From Brachionus rotundiformis (lineage: Eukaryota; Rotifera; Eurotatoria; Ploima; Brachionidae), in contig JAESIW010000200.1 in the NCBI GenBank assembly GCA_016802295.1, positions 3,455,506 to 3,519,505 on the forward strand: a stretch of DNA of 64,000 nt, read 5' to 3'. Position numbers and translations under genes: made by a program. The notes beneath the pieces are model-generated. The model made no database searches. It was not told where the DNA came from and saw only the letters and a list, made by a program, of their open reading frames with translations. Shown piece by piece: positions 48,899 to 59,853 of this stretch. Numbering within the stretch: the stretch's first letter is position 1; every line of letters starts with the position of its first letter.

Positions 48899-51820
48899 TT
48901 TTCAAGTTATCTTAAATATCTTTTTAAATTATAAAAAAATTTTAATGTTTGGGTTTTGAAATACCTGTTTATTAACTTAATAAACTTTTTTAATATTTAT
49001 CAAAAAAAATTTTAATCTAAGCTTATCACTTTATAGTGATTTAAATTTTAATGGCAAGTATCATATTTTAATTAAATTGTAATAAAACTTAAATCATATG
49101 ATAGCTTTAAGTATTGTTGATGATATCTAACTAAGAAATTTAATCTTTTATTTTTCTATCCTTTGACCATTTAAATTCAAAAGTCTTCAAATAATATTCA
49201 AGCAAATTTTCAATTAATTGATCTAACAGAAATTTCAGAATACTAAAATATCTAATAAAATAATCTTTAACTCTAAATTTAATGTAATTAATTGTTAATT
49301 TGTTTAAATTCTTCTTTTATCTATAATAAAACCTATTTAAATAGATTATTTTTGAAACGAAAAAAATAACCATATCAAAATAACTGTTTGATTATGTGAA
49401 TATTTATCAAGTGTTTAATATAATTTAATTATACATTTGATTGATTATCTGATTAATGAATATTTTTTTAAATTCTCATTTTTGTCTATTTATTAAAGAT
49501 AACTGTATCAAATATCATATTTTAAATTTAATTTTAAGAATAAAGATATTTTTTATTCTGAATCTCTTAATTTAATTTAAATTAAAAAACAAAACTCTTG
49601 AGCTTTCAAATTGCAGGGTTTCGTTTTTGATCTAGCAACAATATGATTCAATTTCTTTAGAAACATTTTTAAAATAATTGTTTATTTAAAGTAGATATGA
49701 TTTTCTTGAAAAGAAAGATTTTTAACAATCAAAGTAAAAAATTATTATAGTTTTTTTTATTTTACTGAATTTCTTAATTGTATTTTAGTGGTATAAATAA
49801 AAATTTAGGTCAAAAATTGGTTCAAAAAGACTTCAAGATCCATTTTCGTTAGATTTGTGAACAATTGTATTTTTTTCCTTTTTATAATTCTTTAAATCGT
49901 AATATTTTCAATGATTTAAGCTGATTTGATTAAATTAAATTTGAATAAATGATTTTTAGAGTTCGAGAAATTAAAAACTAAATTTCTATCTGAATTTGAC
50001 CTGAAATTCACGAATCCAAAGTAAAGTTGGTTTAAATTGTATAAATTCAACAAACTTTGGAATAACGAAAATATCTTCTTGAATGAAGACTTCACAATAA
50101 AGCTTCATAACCTGATAAAAATAAGGATTTTTGATTATTATTATATCAGGTTGAATATCAACTTCTAATTGATTATTAGATTCAAATTAAATGTTTTGTT
50201 TTCTGGCTAAATACAATGAAAGTGTGAAAGGATAACTTTTGACTTTTGTGACATTTGATTATTTTTTAATGAAATTGGGCTCGATATTAAGTCAAATTAA
50301 TCAAAAAATTATCAATATAATTAAAAGTATTCAAAATCTTAACCAAATCACATGATTTTGAGGCTTTATTTATTATATAAAATTAAGCAAAAATTCATAA
50401 CAGTAAGTACCATTCTTGTACCCAACAAAAATAGAATTTAGAATTTCAAAGGAAGTAGTTTACGAATTTCAGGTTTAAAAATTAGATATGCAGATAGCAC
50501 TTTTTTGAATTCCTCGAACTTTAATTTTGTCATAATCAGCAATTTATATTTAAAAAGAGCTAATAAATAAATTTTTTTTGAAAATAAACATACAAACAAT
50601 AATTTGATTGAGTTTTAGAATTTTTTTTGAAAAATGTTTACAATAATTTTCAATTATTTATCAATTATACTCAAAAAATGAACTTTGAAAACAAAAATAC
50701 TTTTAGAAAATATGCTTTTCAAAATTATAATATTTTTAATTTTTTTTTATCAGTGTCATTTTTATCAAATCTTTTTTTTTATTGTTTGTTTTAATAACTT
50801 TTAGTTGCTCAAAATTTTAATAAATTTTATCAATCAAAACAACATATTCTAAATATTGCCTTTTTAAAAATAAAAACAAAATCTTACTTAATCTTTTCAT
50901 TCGGACTATTCAAAATTTCATTTATTTATCAAGAAATAAAGCTAGACTTGATTAAATTTAATATAACTAACCTAAAAAAACGATATTTTAATCTTTTAAT
51001 AGTTTGTTGCACAATTAAATTTTAAAATATAATCATTCAGTACAATTTATCCCGAGCTAAACAAAAGAACCAAAAAATACTCGATCTTGATTTTATATGC
51101 TAGCTTTTTGAAATTAGCCCATTTAAGTCCATTGAAGATCAACATTGTCATAAGACAAAAAAGAGAGCGACACTTAAAAATGAATGAGCATTCAATGCAC
51201 ATATTTTCTGCTGTGTATATTTCTAGAGCATAATATCCTTTAATTCGAATCAAACGCAATAATATCACAAAGCTTTTAATTTACATAAATTTATTTTATT
51301 CTTGCCTTATTATAAATTCAATATATGAGCATAATTTTTTATTTTTGTTGATTGCAAATATTTCACTCATCTTGTTTCTTAGTTTTCTTGTAAACATTAT
51401 GATTAAAAACACTGTATAGTTTTCCTCAAAGCCGAATAAAATGCATCTCTATGTTGCAAATAAAACAAAAATTAAAATAATTTATTATCAATTTTATAAT
51501 TTGTGTAGGAAATTTTTCATCAATAATCAATACTGAACCCTGAATACTTTTATCCAAAGAATTTTTTTTTAAAAATGTCATTTTTTGTTTTGTTCGCCGC
51601 CGTCCTCAATTCCACCATGTCATGCACTCGCTCCTAAACTTTGGAGCACATGTGCTTTACAAATTATGAACATAGAGAGAGTGCAGCGATCGCTTAGGTT
51701 TTGCTCAAAATTAAGAGAGCGTGCAATTTTAAAAATTTAAAAGTTTAAATTTTTTTGACTTTTGTTAGATATGAATATAAACCGAACTAAGTCGATATAA
51801 AGTATATTCAAAAGTCAGTA
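48899..51820. other. 2.9 kb intergenic region with a GC-richer end
   Basis: Mostly AT-rich with no coding exon (a 73-codon minus frame at 51047-51268 is unsupported). About 51590-51720 is clearly richer in G and C and contains the 12-bp palindrome AGCACATGTGCT at 51645-51656. It lies 100-200 bp before the zinc-finger start and probably belongs to its promoter or leader. Confidence 0.5.
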
Positions 51821-54800
51821 ATGGTCAGATCACCGCAAGAAATAGCAAACAATTCTGTGGATATAGCCGAGGCATTGAACGAGAATGATCTGGTGGATGG
51901 TGTGCACAATGGCACACAGATTAGCGAGCTCATTTCCATAGACACGAATGTATCCGTCAACAGCAGTGCCCACAAGAGCCCGAGCCCAAACGGTCTCGGT
52001 GAAAAACGCAAGCAGCACAATTGCCCCTACTGTGATCGATCATTCACCAGGCCCTACCGCCTCAACGACCACATATCATTCTCGCACACAGACGAAGTAC
52101 TTGCTTTTAACCTTAAAATACTCTATTAAATTAGATCTAATTTAATTAATTTTTTTTCCTATCAGAAAAAATATATGTGCACTCTATGCTCGAAAAACTT
52201 CTCATGTAAAGATAAACTAAAGCATCACATAGATGTGAAGCATGAAAATAAAAAGCCCAATGTTAAAACCAAAACCAAAGCCAAAAATACTGAGGATCTC
52301 AAGTATGTACTTATGTACTTTTGAACTCAAGTTTTTTTATACAATTTTTAAATAAATTTTTTATAAGTCGAATCATCAAATAAAATTTATTTTAGTTAAG
52401 TCGTTTAAGAATTTTATTTTCTAGCTAACAATTGTTTGAGATAAAAATTTAGAGAATAATTAAATTATTTAGTTTATAAATATTTTGATAAATTTAAGTC
52501 AACAAATATCAATTGTGAAAATATGAAATGGACATTTGTTTATTTTTATTGATTTGTTAATCATTTCAAAAAATAATTGAAATTCTGTAGAAAAAATTTC
52601 GTCAAATTTTCTTGAATATATTAGAATTAAAAGTAATTATTTTGAAGATTTATTTTACATGATATAAACAAATTAAATTTTATCTATTGATTTTTTGCCT
52701 AGTTTTTTTTTAGTCACGTGACTAATGTACTGTTTTTCAGTGCATTTTTATTTTGGTTTCAATATTTGAACCAAAAATAAACAAAATTAATTACAAATTA
52801 AATTTTGAATAAACTCAATTTTATTTAAATTAAATGGTTTCGAAATACAAAATTAATTTAAATTTTAAAAAATATTTGCCTTTTCTTTTCTATTTTTTTC
52901 TATTCTAGAAAGCCCACTGTGGTCAAATGAGAATTAATAATTTAATTTAAGACCTCGCTTTGAGCTGATTAAGACAAGGTTGCAACCAATGTGTTATTTA
53001 ATTAGCAATATTAACATTCAAAATTTAGAATTTTTTGTTTATATCTTTTTAAACAATCGATTAAATTTATTTCTTAATTTAATAAGTTATTAGTTCCCAG
53101 TCGAGCAGCAAGTGTTTAAAAGCCGTTTTTTGTGACTAATTTAGTGTTCATCGTAAACTAATCACGTTAATTAAAATAAAATTTATTATTCATAAAAAAA
53201 ATATTTGGTAATCAAAACTAAATTTAAAAATTGTTGTGCCAAAAATTGAAATGTTGCATATAAGAATTTAAATTGAACCAAAAACTATTTATTTTTTATA
53301 AAAATTTTTAATTAATTTAAGATGTGAATATCCAGGTTGTACGAAAACATTTGCTAATAAATACAATGTAAAACGGCACATAGAAAATGTTCATTTAAAA
53401 GTGAAGCGAAAGTTGAACAAAAACTCTGGCAGTAATTGTAGCTTAGCAAACAATAGCGACTCGAATAATCCATCACCAGAATTGAACGCACCAAATGGTC
53501 AAGTGTCATCAGGAAATGTAGCATCCTCGTCAATAAACAACACAATAGCTCAAGTGATTAGCTCAGTGAATCAAAATGAAGCGAAAATTGAGCCTACAAT
53601 TGCGCCCGATAAACAGGCACCAGGCATTGCCAATAAAAATGCCATCCATCAACCGTCTTTGAACCTAAACAATAATTCGCCTCTAACTTTGGTGGCAACT
53701 TCGAACGGGATAGGCGGAATTACTTTGACCACTCTGGGCTCTATTCATCAATCACAACTAGCAAATACACAAAACAATGGCATAACTCCATTGAATTTAG
53801 CATCAATAAACAATGGAAACACCACTTTTTTGACTTTAAATAGCGCGCCTTTGATCCTTCAACCAAACCAACCTCAACTAATTTACCAGCCATCAGCTAT
53901 ACAAGTCATACCAGCTAATTCAGTTGAATCTAATCCGGCTCAAAATAGTGTTAATAATGGAATGATGATAAAGAATTCGAACATCAATCTTAATTGTTTA
54001 AATTCGATCCAATCTAGTACGGTTGATGCTGGTAACTTAAACTCTTCGGTTACAATAAATGATACTAATTCAATGGTAGGAATAAATTCCAATTTTGGTC
54101 AAAATGGGCCAGATCTAGTCAATTCAATTTTGATCAAAACAGAACAACAAGAAAACTCTCTAGTTCAAGATTGTCATGGACTTATTAACTTTTCCGATTT
54201 GGATAATAATCACAATGAAACAGAGCAAATCCAGACTGGCTTTCAGTCCAATGAGCAAAGTAATGATGTAAAAATGCTCATCAAAGACGAATGTAATGAA
54301 AATTCTCAACAAGGCGAAGACGAAAAAGACGGAAAAAGTAAGATAATTATTTATTTTAAAATTTTTTAGAGTAGATAGAATTTTTAGACACTTTTAATAA
54401 AATATCAAAAAAAATTAGATTTAATCTATAAGTAAATAAAAAAAAAGCACTCACAACAAATACCATCACCTCGTGTTTACAACTATAGATATTAAGCCCA
54501 AATTCAAACAATTTTGAGTTAAATACACAGGTTCTATGTTCTAGAACAATTAAAATTTAATTAGCTAGAGAATAGCTTGAATATGGGATATTTTCCAAAA
54601 AAAGCCCAGATTTAGCTATTACAAAAAATCGTCTTATTCACTCTAATTTTATGATTTGGATTTGGGCTTTATTCCTATTTAACTATATTTTTTATAATTG
54701 TTGATAATTAACTAATGAAATAAATTTTTTTAAGTATATACCTGTGCCCGATGTCCAGAAATGTTCAACTCGGCCAAACAATTGCGCAAACATGTATCCG

Positions 54801-56390
54801 AAAATCACGAGAAAGGTTTTGTTTTATATAATATGTGGTGATGATCTAAAAAAAAATAATAATAATAATGATTAAAATTCGAATTTAACAAATCTATTAC
54901 ACTTTTGGTTTTGGATGATCGCCAAACAACAAACAAGTAATTAATAATAGTAACCGAGATTAAATCTAAGTCTAGTCTGTAGCAAGACGAGTTAATTTCT
55001 ACATACAATTGTAAATAGGTCCAATATTTAGTAATTAAAATGGGATAAGTAATTGTGAAGCAAATTAGGTTATTGTGTCCATAGACCGGAAAGATGTCAA
55101 TTCCAAGAGAGACATATTCGTATGTAAAGTAGTTTCCGTTTGATGTATTATTATTTTTTTTAATTAAATGTATTTTTTACAAAATTTTGATTAGTTGTTG
55201 GGGTTCTATTTTATAACAACTACAACTTATATCCCTGAAATATATCTCAATAATCACCTATCTGATTAATTCATTCAGCTTACACATCTAATCTTTAATT
55301 TAAAAAAATAATTTTTTCTTTTTTTTTTTTTGTTAAAATTTTATTATCAAATTTTGATGTAAATTTTTTTAAACTTATTTTTTTAACCGTGTTAAAATAA
55401 AGACTATAAAGCCATTGTATGGTTACAGACTTAGATCTTGCATTAACCCAAACGAGCCGTCCAATGCCATGGCTTGCTAGAATAAAACATAATCTAAACT
55501 GGTTTATAGAAAATAAATGTTTTTATATAATCAAAAATTTAAAATTTTAGTCTCAATTAAAAATTTAAAAAACACTTAATAAGGACAGTTTTTTTCGTTT
55601 TAACAATAATCAATCTGTTACTATTATTAATTAATTGAATATTTTAAGTATTTTACTTGATTGAAAAATTTGAGACTAAAGATTTCATTTTTTAAGAATA
55701 TGAATGCTGTATTTGTAGCTTAAATTTCAATAACCGATTTGCATTTCTTAAACATAAATACTATCACATTAACTTGGAGACATCGAAAATTAAGCAAAGT
55801 GAGATTAATTTTTTATCTAAAAATGTATATAAGTAAGAAGATTGAATTATTTTTAGACGAAAAAAACTGTTCTAACCGGCCAAAGTCAGATAGCGAGGAA
55901 AATAATAAAACCGAGGATATATTTGATCTAAATTCATTATACAAACGATCCTTGTCCAAGTAATTTTAAGCCTACATTTGGCCGGCTCCTGACTTCTAAT
56001 TTTTGTTCAAGCATTGAGACTCTGTTGAGTATGAATGTTCCTTATTCGTCAAGTTCCCAACTTGTGCTTAATGTTATTAAGTCAAATAAAAACAACCATG
56101 AAAGCCTTATTGCTGATCCTACTGACCAAAAATGTCCCACTGATTTGGTGAAAATTATTCGCCAAAATAGCAGCTGTGACATTTGTATGAAGTGTTTTAG
56201 TGAGAAAAAAAAATTGGCAGCACACAGACGTTTATGTGAAAAAAAGTATGGGAAAAAAATGCCTCAATTGAAACAAATTAGAAAAGACGAGTCTACCAAA
56301 CCTCGAAAAAAGACAAAAAAAAGCGACAATCAAAATCAATTGAGATCTCCGGACTCAAGTTCAACTAATTTGAATTTTCTGTTCGATTAA
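51821..56390 (+). CDS. C2H2 zinc-finger protein with long Asn/Ser/Gln-rich linker
   Basis: Seven exons close in frame: 51821-52096, 52166-52302, 53322-54337, 54735-54815, 55697-55798, 55857-55959 and 56012-56390, for 697 residues. Three N-terminal fingers are seen: CPYCDRSFTRPYRLNDHISFSH, given in part here (CPYCDRSF...H), then CTLCSKNF and CEYPGCTKTF. A ~300-residue Asn/Ser/Gln-rich linker follows, then CARCPEMF, CCICSLNF and a final C2HC-like CDICMKCF finger before a basic tail. It is probably a nuclear DNA-binding transcription factor; the exact orthologue is not recognised. A short exon at 52909-52930 could end an alternative two-finger isoform. The start ATG follows a GC-richer promoter-like patch. 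Confidence 0.82.
52303..53321 (+). other. Zinc-finger gene intron 2
   Basis: A 1019-nt AT-rich intron. It contains a strong polypyrimidine/AG acceptor and short open exon at 52909-52930, described separately. Confidence 0.55.
52909..52930 (+). other. Candidate alternative terminal exon of the zinc-finger gene
   Basis: A pyrimidine-rich tract ending TATTCTAG precedes this segment. Spliced to the exon ending at 52302 it reads Lys-Lys-Pro-Thr-Val-Val-Lys and then TGA, which would give a 144-residue isoform with only two fingers. It is skipped in the main model, where the exon at 53322 also fits the phase. Confidence 0.4.
54816..55696 (+). other. Zinc-finger gene intron 4
   Basis: An 881-nt intron with an ATA trinucleotide run near 54851-54872 and no recognised internal exon. 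Confidence 0.5.
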
Positions 56391-56520
56391 TAAAAAATAT
56401 TGAGAAAAAGAATTGAGTCTATTTACTCTTTTATTATTTAAAGCATTTAAAAGCTTTTGAATTAATTGAAAATATTTATTTTATTTAAAAATTTTGAAAA
56501 ATTAAGTTAGTCATATTATA

Positions 56521-57664
56521 ATGTCTTTGTGGTGCGATAAACATAGACCCAAAGAACTTGGTTCACTTGACTATCACAAAGAACAAGGTGAACAACTAAA
56601 AAAGCTAGTAATTTACTTGAAATTAACTAACTGGCATATATGGTCAGTTTTTGACGAATAGCCATAGTAACCATTTGCCTAAGGTGCATTCAGAAGATTT
56701 TCCACATCTGTTGGTCTATGGTCCAAACGGTGCTGGCAAAAAAACTCGCATTATGTGCATTTTACGAGAGCTGTACGGTCCAGGTGTTGAAAAGCTGCGC
56801 ATTGAGCGACAACAATTTGAGACACCATCAAAAAAAACCATAGAAATGACCACATTGGCAAGTAATTATCATATCGAAGTAAATGCTAGTGATGCTGGAA
56901 TTTATGACAGAATTGTAATCCAGGAAATGATCAAAACAATTGCACAAACAAACCAGTTAGATGCTCAAACACAGAAAAGCTTTAAAGTTGTGGTGTTAAC
57001 TGAAGTCGACAAGCTTACCAAAGACGCACAGCACGCGTTGCGCAGAACTATGGAAAAATATATGAACACTTGCCGGTTGATTTTATGCTGTAATTCAACT
57101 ACTAGAGTGATTCCGGCAGTTAGAAGTCGTTGTTTATCGCTGAGAGTACCAGCACCAAGCAATGACCAAATAGTTCTTATTCTCAAGCAAGTGTGCAAGT
57201 CCGAAGGTGTTTCGATTCCTAACGATCTGTCAAATAAAATAGCGGCCAAATCTAATAGGAATTTAAGACGAGCTTTGTTGTTATGCGAAACAGCATATAT
57301 TTCTCATTATCCATTTACCAATGATCAGGAAATTAATGAGCCAGACTGGGAGCTTTTTCTGCGTGAGACTGCAAGACAAATTGTACAACAGCAATCAGTT
57401 GAAAGAATAATGCAAACAAGGGACAGATTGTATGAATTATTGTGTCACTGTATTCCAGCAGATATGATTTTTAAAGGTCTGTTAAAAGAACTGCTTTTGA
57501 TTTGCGATGGCCAGTTAAAGCCTCAAATTGTTGAGATTGCTGCAGATATGGAACACAAAATGAATCTTGGTGATAAGCAAATATTTTATTTGGAAGCTTT
57601 TGTGGTCAAGTTCATGTCTGTGTATAAAAAATACCTCGAATCTAGTCTTGCTGGGTGTATATAA
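56521..57664 (+). CDS. RFC3: Replication factor C subunit 3
   Basis: Two exons (56521-56607, 56648-57664) separated by a 40-nt intron give 367 residues, close to human RFC3. RFC is the AAA+ clamp loader that puts PCNA on primed DNA in the nucleus. The N terminus MSLWCDKHRPKELGSL is typical. The Walker A loop is GPNGAGKKT (54-62) and the Walker B region is VVVLTEVDKL, with the Glu/Asp pattern of this subunit. RSRC is the arginine-finger motif. The start ATG lies only 130 nt after the zinc-finger stop on the same strand. The first exon is short, and a model starting in exon 2 would lose the conserved N terminus. Confidence 0.95.
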
Positions 57665-58071
57665 AAATGTAATAATTCCTTCATTTGTTAAAAAACAAAA
57701 AGACACTGTAAAAAAATTATTTCAGAAATGTAGATTTTTTTCTATCATTGAATCGAATAAAATTTTATCTTATTTTATTTAATTAATTATTTATACATTT
57801 AAAAAAGAAGCAATTGGTCAAGCTTTAAAACACATTGACCTGGAAAACGCTCCAAAGCTGTTCATTTTAGTTTTCTAAGATGTTAAGCTAATTAATTTTG
57901 TTTAAATATTTTATTACAACAATATAATCATTTAAAAAAATCAATCAATTAGAACCTTATTTAAATACTTTTACTTTATTTTAACTGTTTCATAGGTTTT
58001 GCTTAATTTTTGTTTCCATAATTTTAAACAAACTTTATTAAAATAAGATTTGATATATTGATACTTTAAAA
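57665..58071. other. Spacer between RFC3 and TIMM8
   Basis: AT-rich with no gene. It contains the RFC3 3' end and the TIMM8 upstream region. Confidence 0.5.
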
Positions 58072-58428
58072 ATGGAAAAATTAATTGAATCCGACCCTGA
58101 ACTGGCTCGTTTTGTTGCTGAGATGGAACAAAATTCGCGAATGAAAAAAACAGCTGAAAAGCTTACTCTAGAATGCTGGGATTTATGTGTTACAAACCCA
58201 AATGTGTCCAGATTTGACAGTAAAACCGAATCATGCCTGGTAAACTGTGTTGACAGATTCATCGACTCAAGCACTTTTATTGTCAAAGCATTTTCAAGTC
58301 GAGCTCAACAAACAATGTCCTCGGGATCAGATTTTGCCGATTCAGAGATGATTTATGATGATAAATTTTCCATGGAAGAAACGCCTAAAGTTGAGCCGGA
58401 AAAAAAATCCGGCTTCAAGTTTTGGTAA
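58072..58428 (+). CDS. TIMM8: Mitochondrial import chaperone Tim8
   Basis: A single exon of 118 residues. The twin CX3C motif of small Tim proteins is present (CWDLC at 35-39, CLVNC at 55-59, 15 residues between pairs). The surrounding sequence (ESDPELARFVAEME, NCVDRFIDSSTFIV) matches Tim8 rather than Tim9, 10 or 13. It would form a hexamer with Tim13 in the intermembrane space to escort membrane proteins. The C-terminal ~45-residue Ser/Glu/Lys tail is longer than in human TIMM8A. Convergent with UBE2A. Confidence 0.9.
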   Translation: MEKLIESDPELARFVAEMEQNSRMKKTAEKLTLECWDLCVTNPNVSRFDSKTESCLVNCVDRFIDSSTFIVKAFSSRAQQTMSSGSDFADSEMIYDDKFSMEETPKVEPEKKSGFKFW

Positions 58429-58448
58429 AAGATTGTCAAATTATGATA

Positions 58449-58454
58449 AATAAA
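58449..58454 (+). terminator. Poly(A) signal AATAAA of TIMM8
   Basis: AATAAA lies 20 nt past the stop, in the 115-nt gap before the convergent UBE2A last exon. Confidence 0.45.
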
Positions 58455-58543
58455 ATTTTAAAAAATATATTGTTTTATTTTGTTATTAAAGTTATTAAAG
58501 TATATACCAAATAATTTTACAATGAAAACATTCGAACATTTTA

Positions 58544-58669
58544 CTAATTCATCCAGCTTAGTTCAACAATATGACGAACTCTTTTTCTATATTCTTTTTT
58601 ATTTGTTTGATAAACATTGGCCGCTTCATTATTGGCAGGCGAGTTAGGATTTGGCTCGTCCAAAAGGGA
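58544..58669 (-). other. Distal alternative last exon of UBE2A
   Basis: The minus strand has an acceptor (TTTAAG) followed by an open phase-0 exon encoding SLLDEPNPNSPANNEAANVY and onward to SWMN and a stop, 41 residues. It parallels the proximal last exon at 59326-59156 residue for residue over the conserved part. Joined to the first three exons it gives 151 residues, the canonical animal UBE2A/B length. No matching upstream exons exist between the two copies, so it is an alternative exon or a partial duplicate rather than a second full gene. Confidence 0.7.
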
Positions 58670-59853
58670 CTTAAATCAAAGCATTGATAAAAATCAGTTT
58701 TAATTTGATTAAAGCTTAGTCTCGGTGATAAATGAGAAATTGAAAATTGATTTCAAGTCTTTATTTACACAATAGCTAAAAACAGTGTAATTACAAGCAA
58801 AAAAAGAGAAAGTTTAAAAGCAGGCGAACAACAATAATAAATATTTATTTTTGTTTAAATTTTATTCATTTTAAATTAATTAAAGCACAAAAATTTCTCT
58901 TAATTTAATTGTACAAATAAGAACATTAGCTTTGTATGAATTTTAAAATTGAAGTTGATGATGCGCTGATTTGGCTACGCCGGACTTTGGGTGTAAATTT
59001 TTGGGCTAAATGTGTCGTTCGTCCTGATTTAAAACTTTCTTCTCATACTTAGCTATTTATTTTTCTTAATTACATTTTAAGATCGACAAAAATATAAATA
59101 AATTTTAAAAAAAAAAGTCTATTATTTTGTGCATTTTATGTTGATAATTCGCATTTTATTTTGGATCTTCGTTTTTATTCTGCTCGGTATCATCGTCAGA
59201 ATCATCCAGCCAAGATTCCTGAACTATTTGCTGAACTCGTTTTTCATACTCGCGTTTGTTTTCACGGAACAATTGAGCAGCCTCATTGTTTGCTGGACTA
59301 TTCGGATTCGGGTCGTGTAATAAGGACTTAAAGTTAAATTTTTATACCCAGGTCAATTTTTCGGGAATGGGGACTAAGCATTTAACCAAATCAAAAAGCC
59401 AAAAAGAATATTTATTTACTTGTATTGATGTAAGTATGGCTGATACATCATAAGTGGGACTCCAGCGGTTTTGAAGTATGTCTAAACAAATACCACCGTC
59501 GGCATAAACTTAAAAATTTTATTTTTAAATAATTTTCTTTTTTTTTTTGCCAAATTACCATTTGGATGGAACATTTTGGATACAAATCTTACTGTAGGTG
59601 GTTTATTCGGGTACTCTTCGGTAAAAACTAGCGTCAGTTTAAAGGTGCCATCTTCGAAAGGAGTATCGTGAGGACTAAAATTTAGATATTAGTTTAATTC
59701 ATTTGGATTCATTGATGTGAATAAGTACCCGAAAATGACGGCGTTCCAAAGCATTATGTTGTTGTCTGTTGGCGCGCCACTGACACCAACTGGAGGGTCA
59801 TCTTGAAGTCTTTTGAAATCTCTCATCAGTCTTCGTCTTGCAGTGGTAGTCAT
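58544..59853 (-). CDS. UBE2A: Ubiquitin-conjugating enzyme E2 A (RAD6 homologue)
   Basis: Exons 59853-59729, 59674-59559 and 59508-59420 are followed either by 59326-59156 (166 residues, acidic tail DDSDDDTEQNKNEDPK) or by the distal exon 58669-58544 (151 residues). RAD6-type E2 enzymes monoubiquitinate PCNA with RAD18 and histone H2B with RNF20/40. The N terminus MTTTARRRLMRDFKRLQ, the FHPN motif and the catalytic Cys88 in GGICLDIL are intact and at the same position as in human UBE2A. The acidic extension in the proximal version recalls the tail of yeast Rad6. The span given here includes both alternative ends. Confidence 0.92.
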
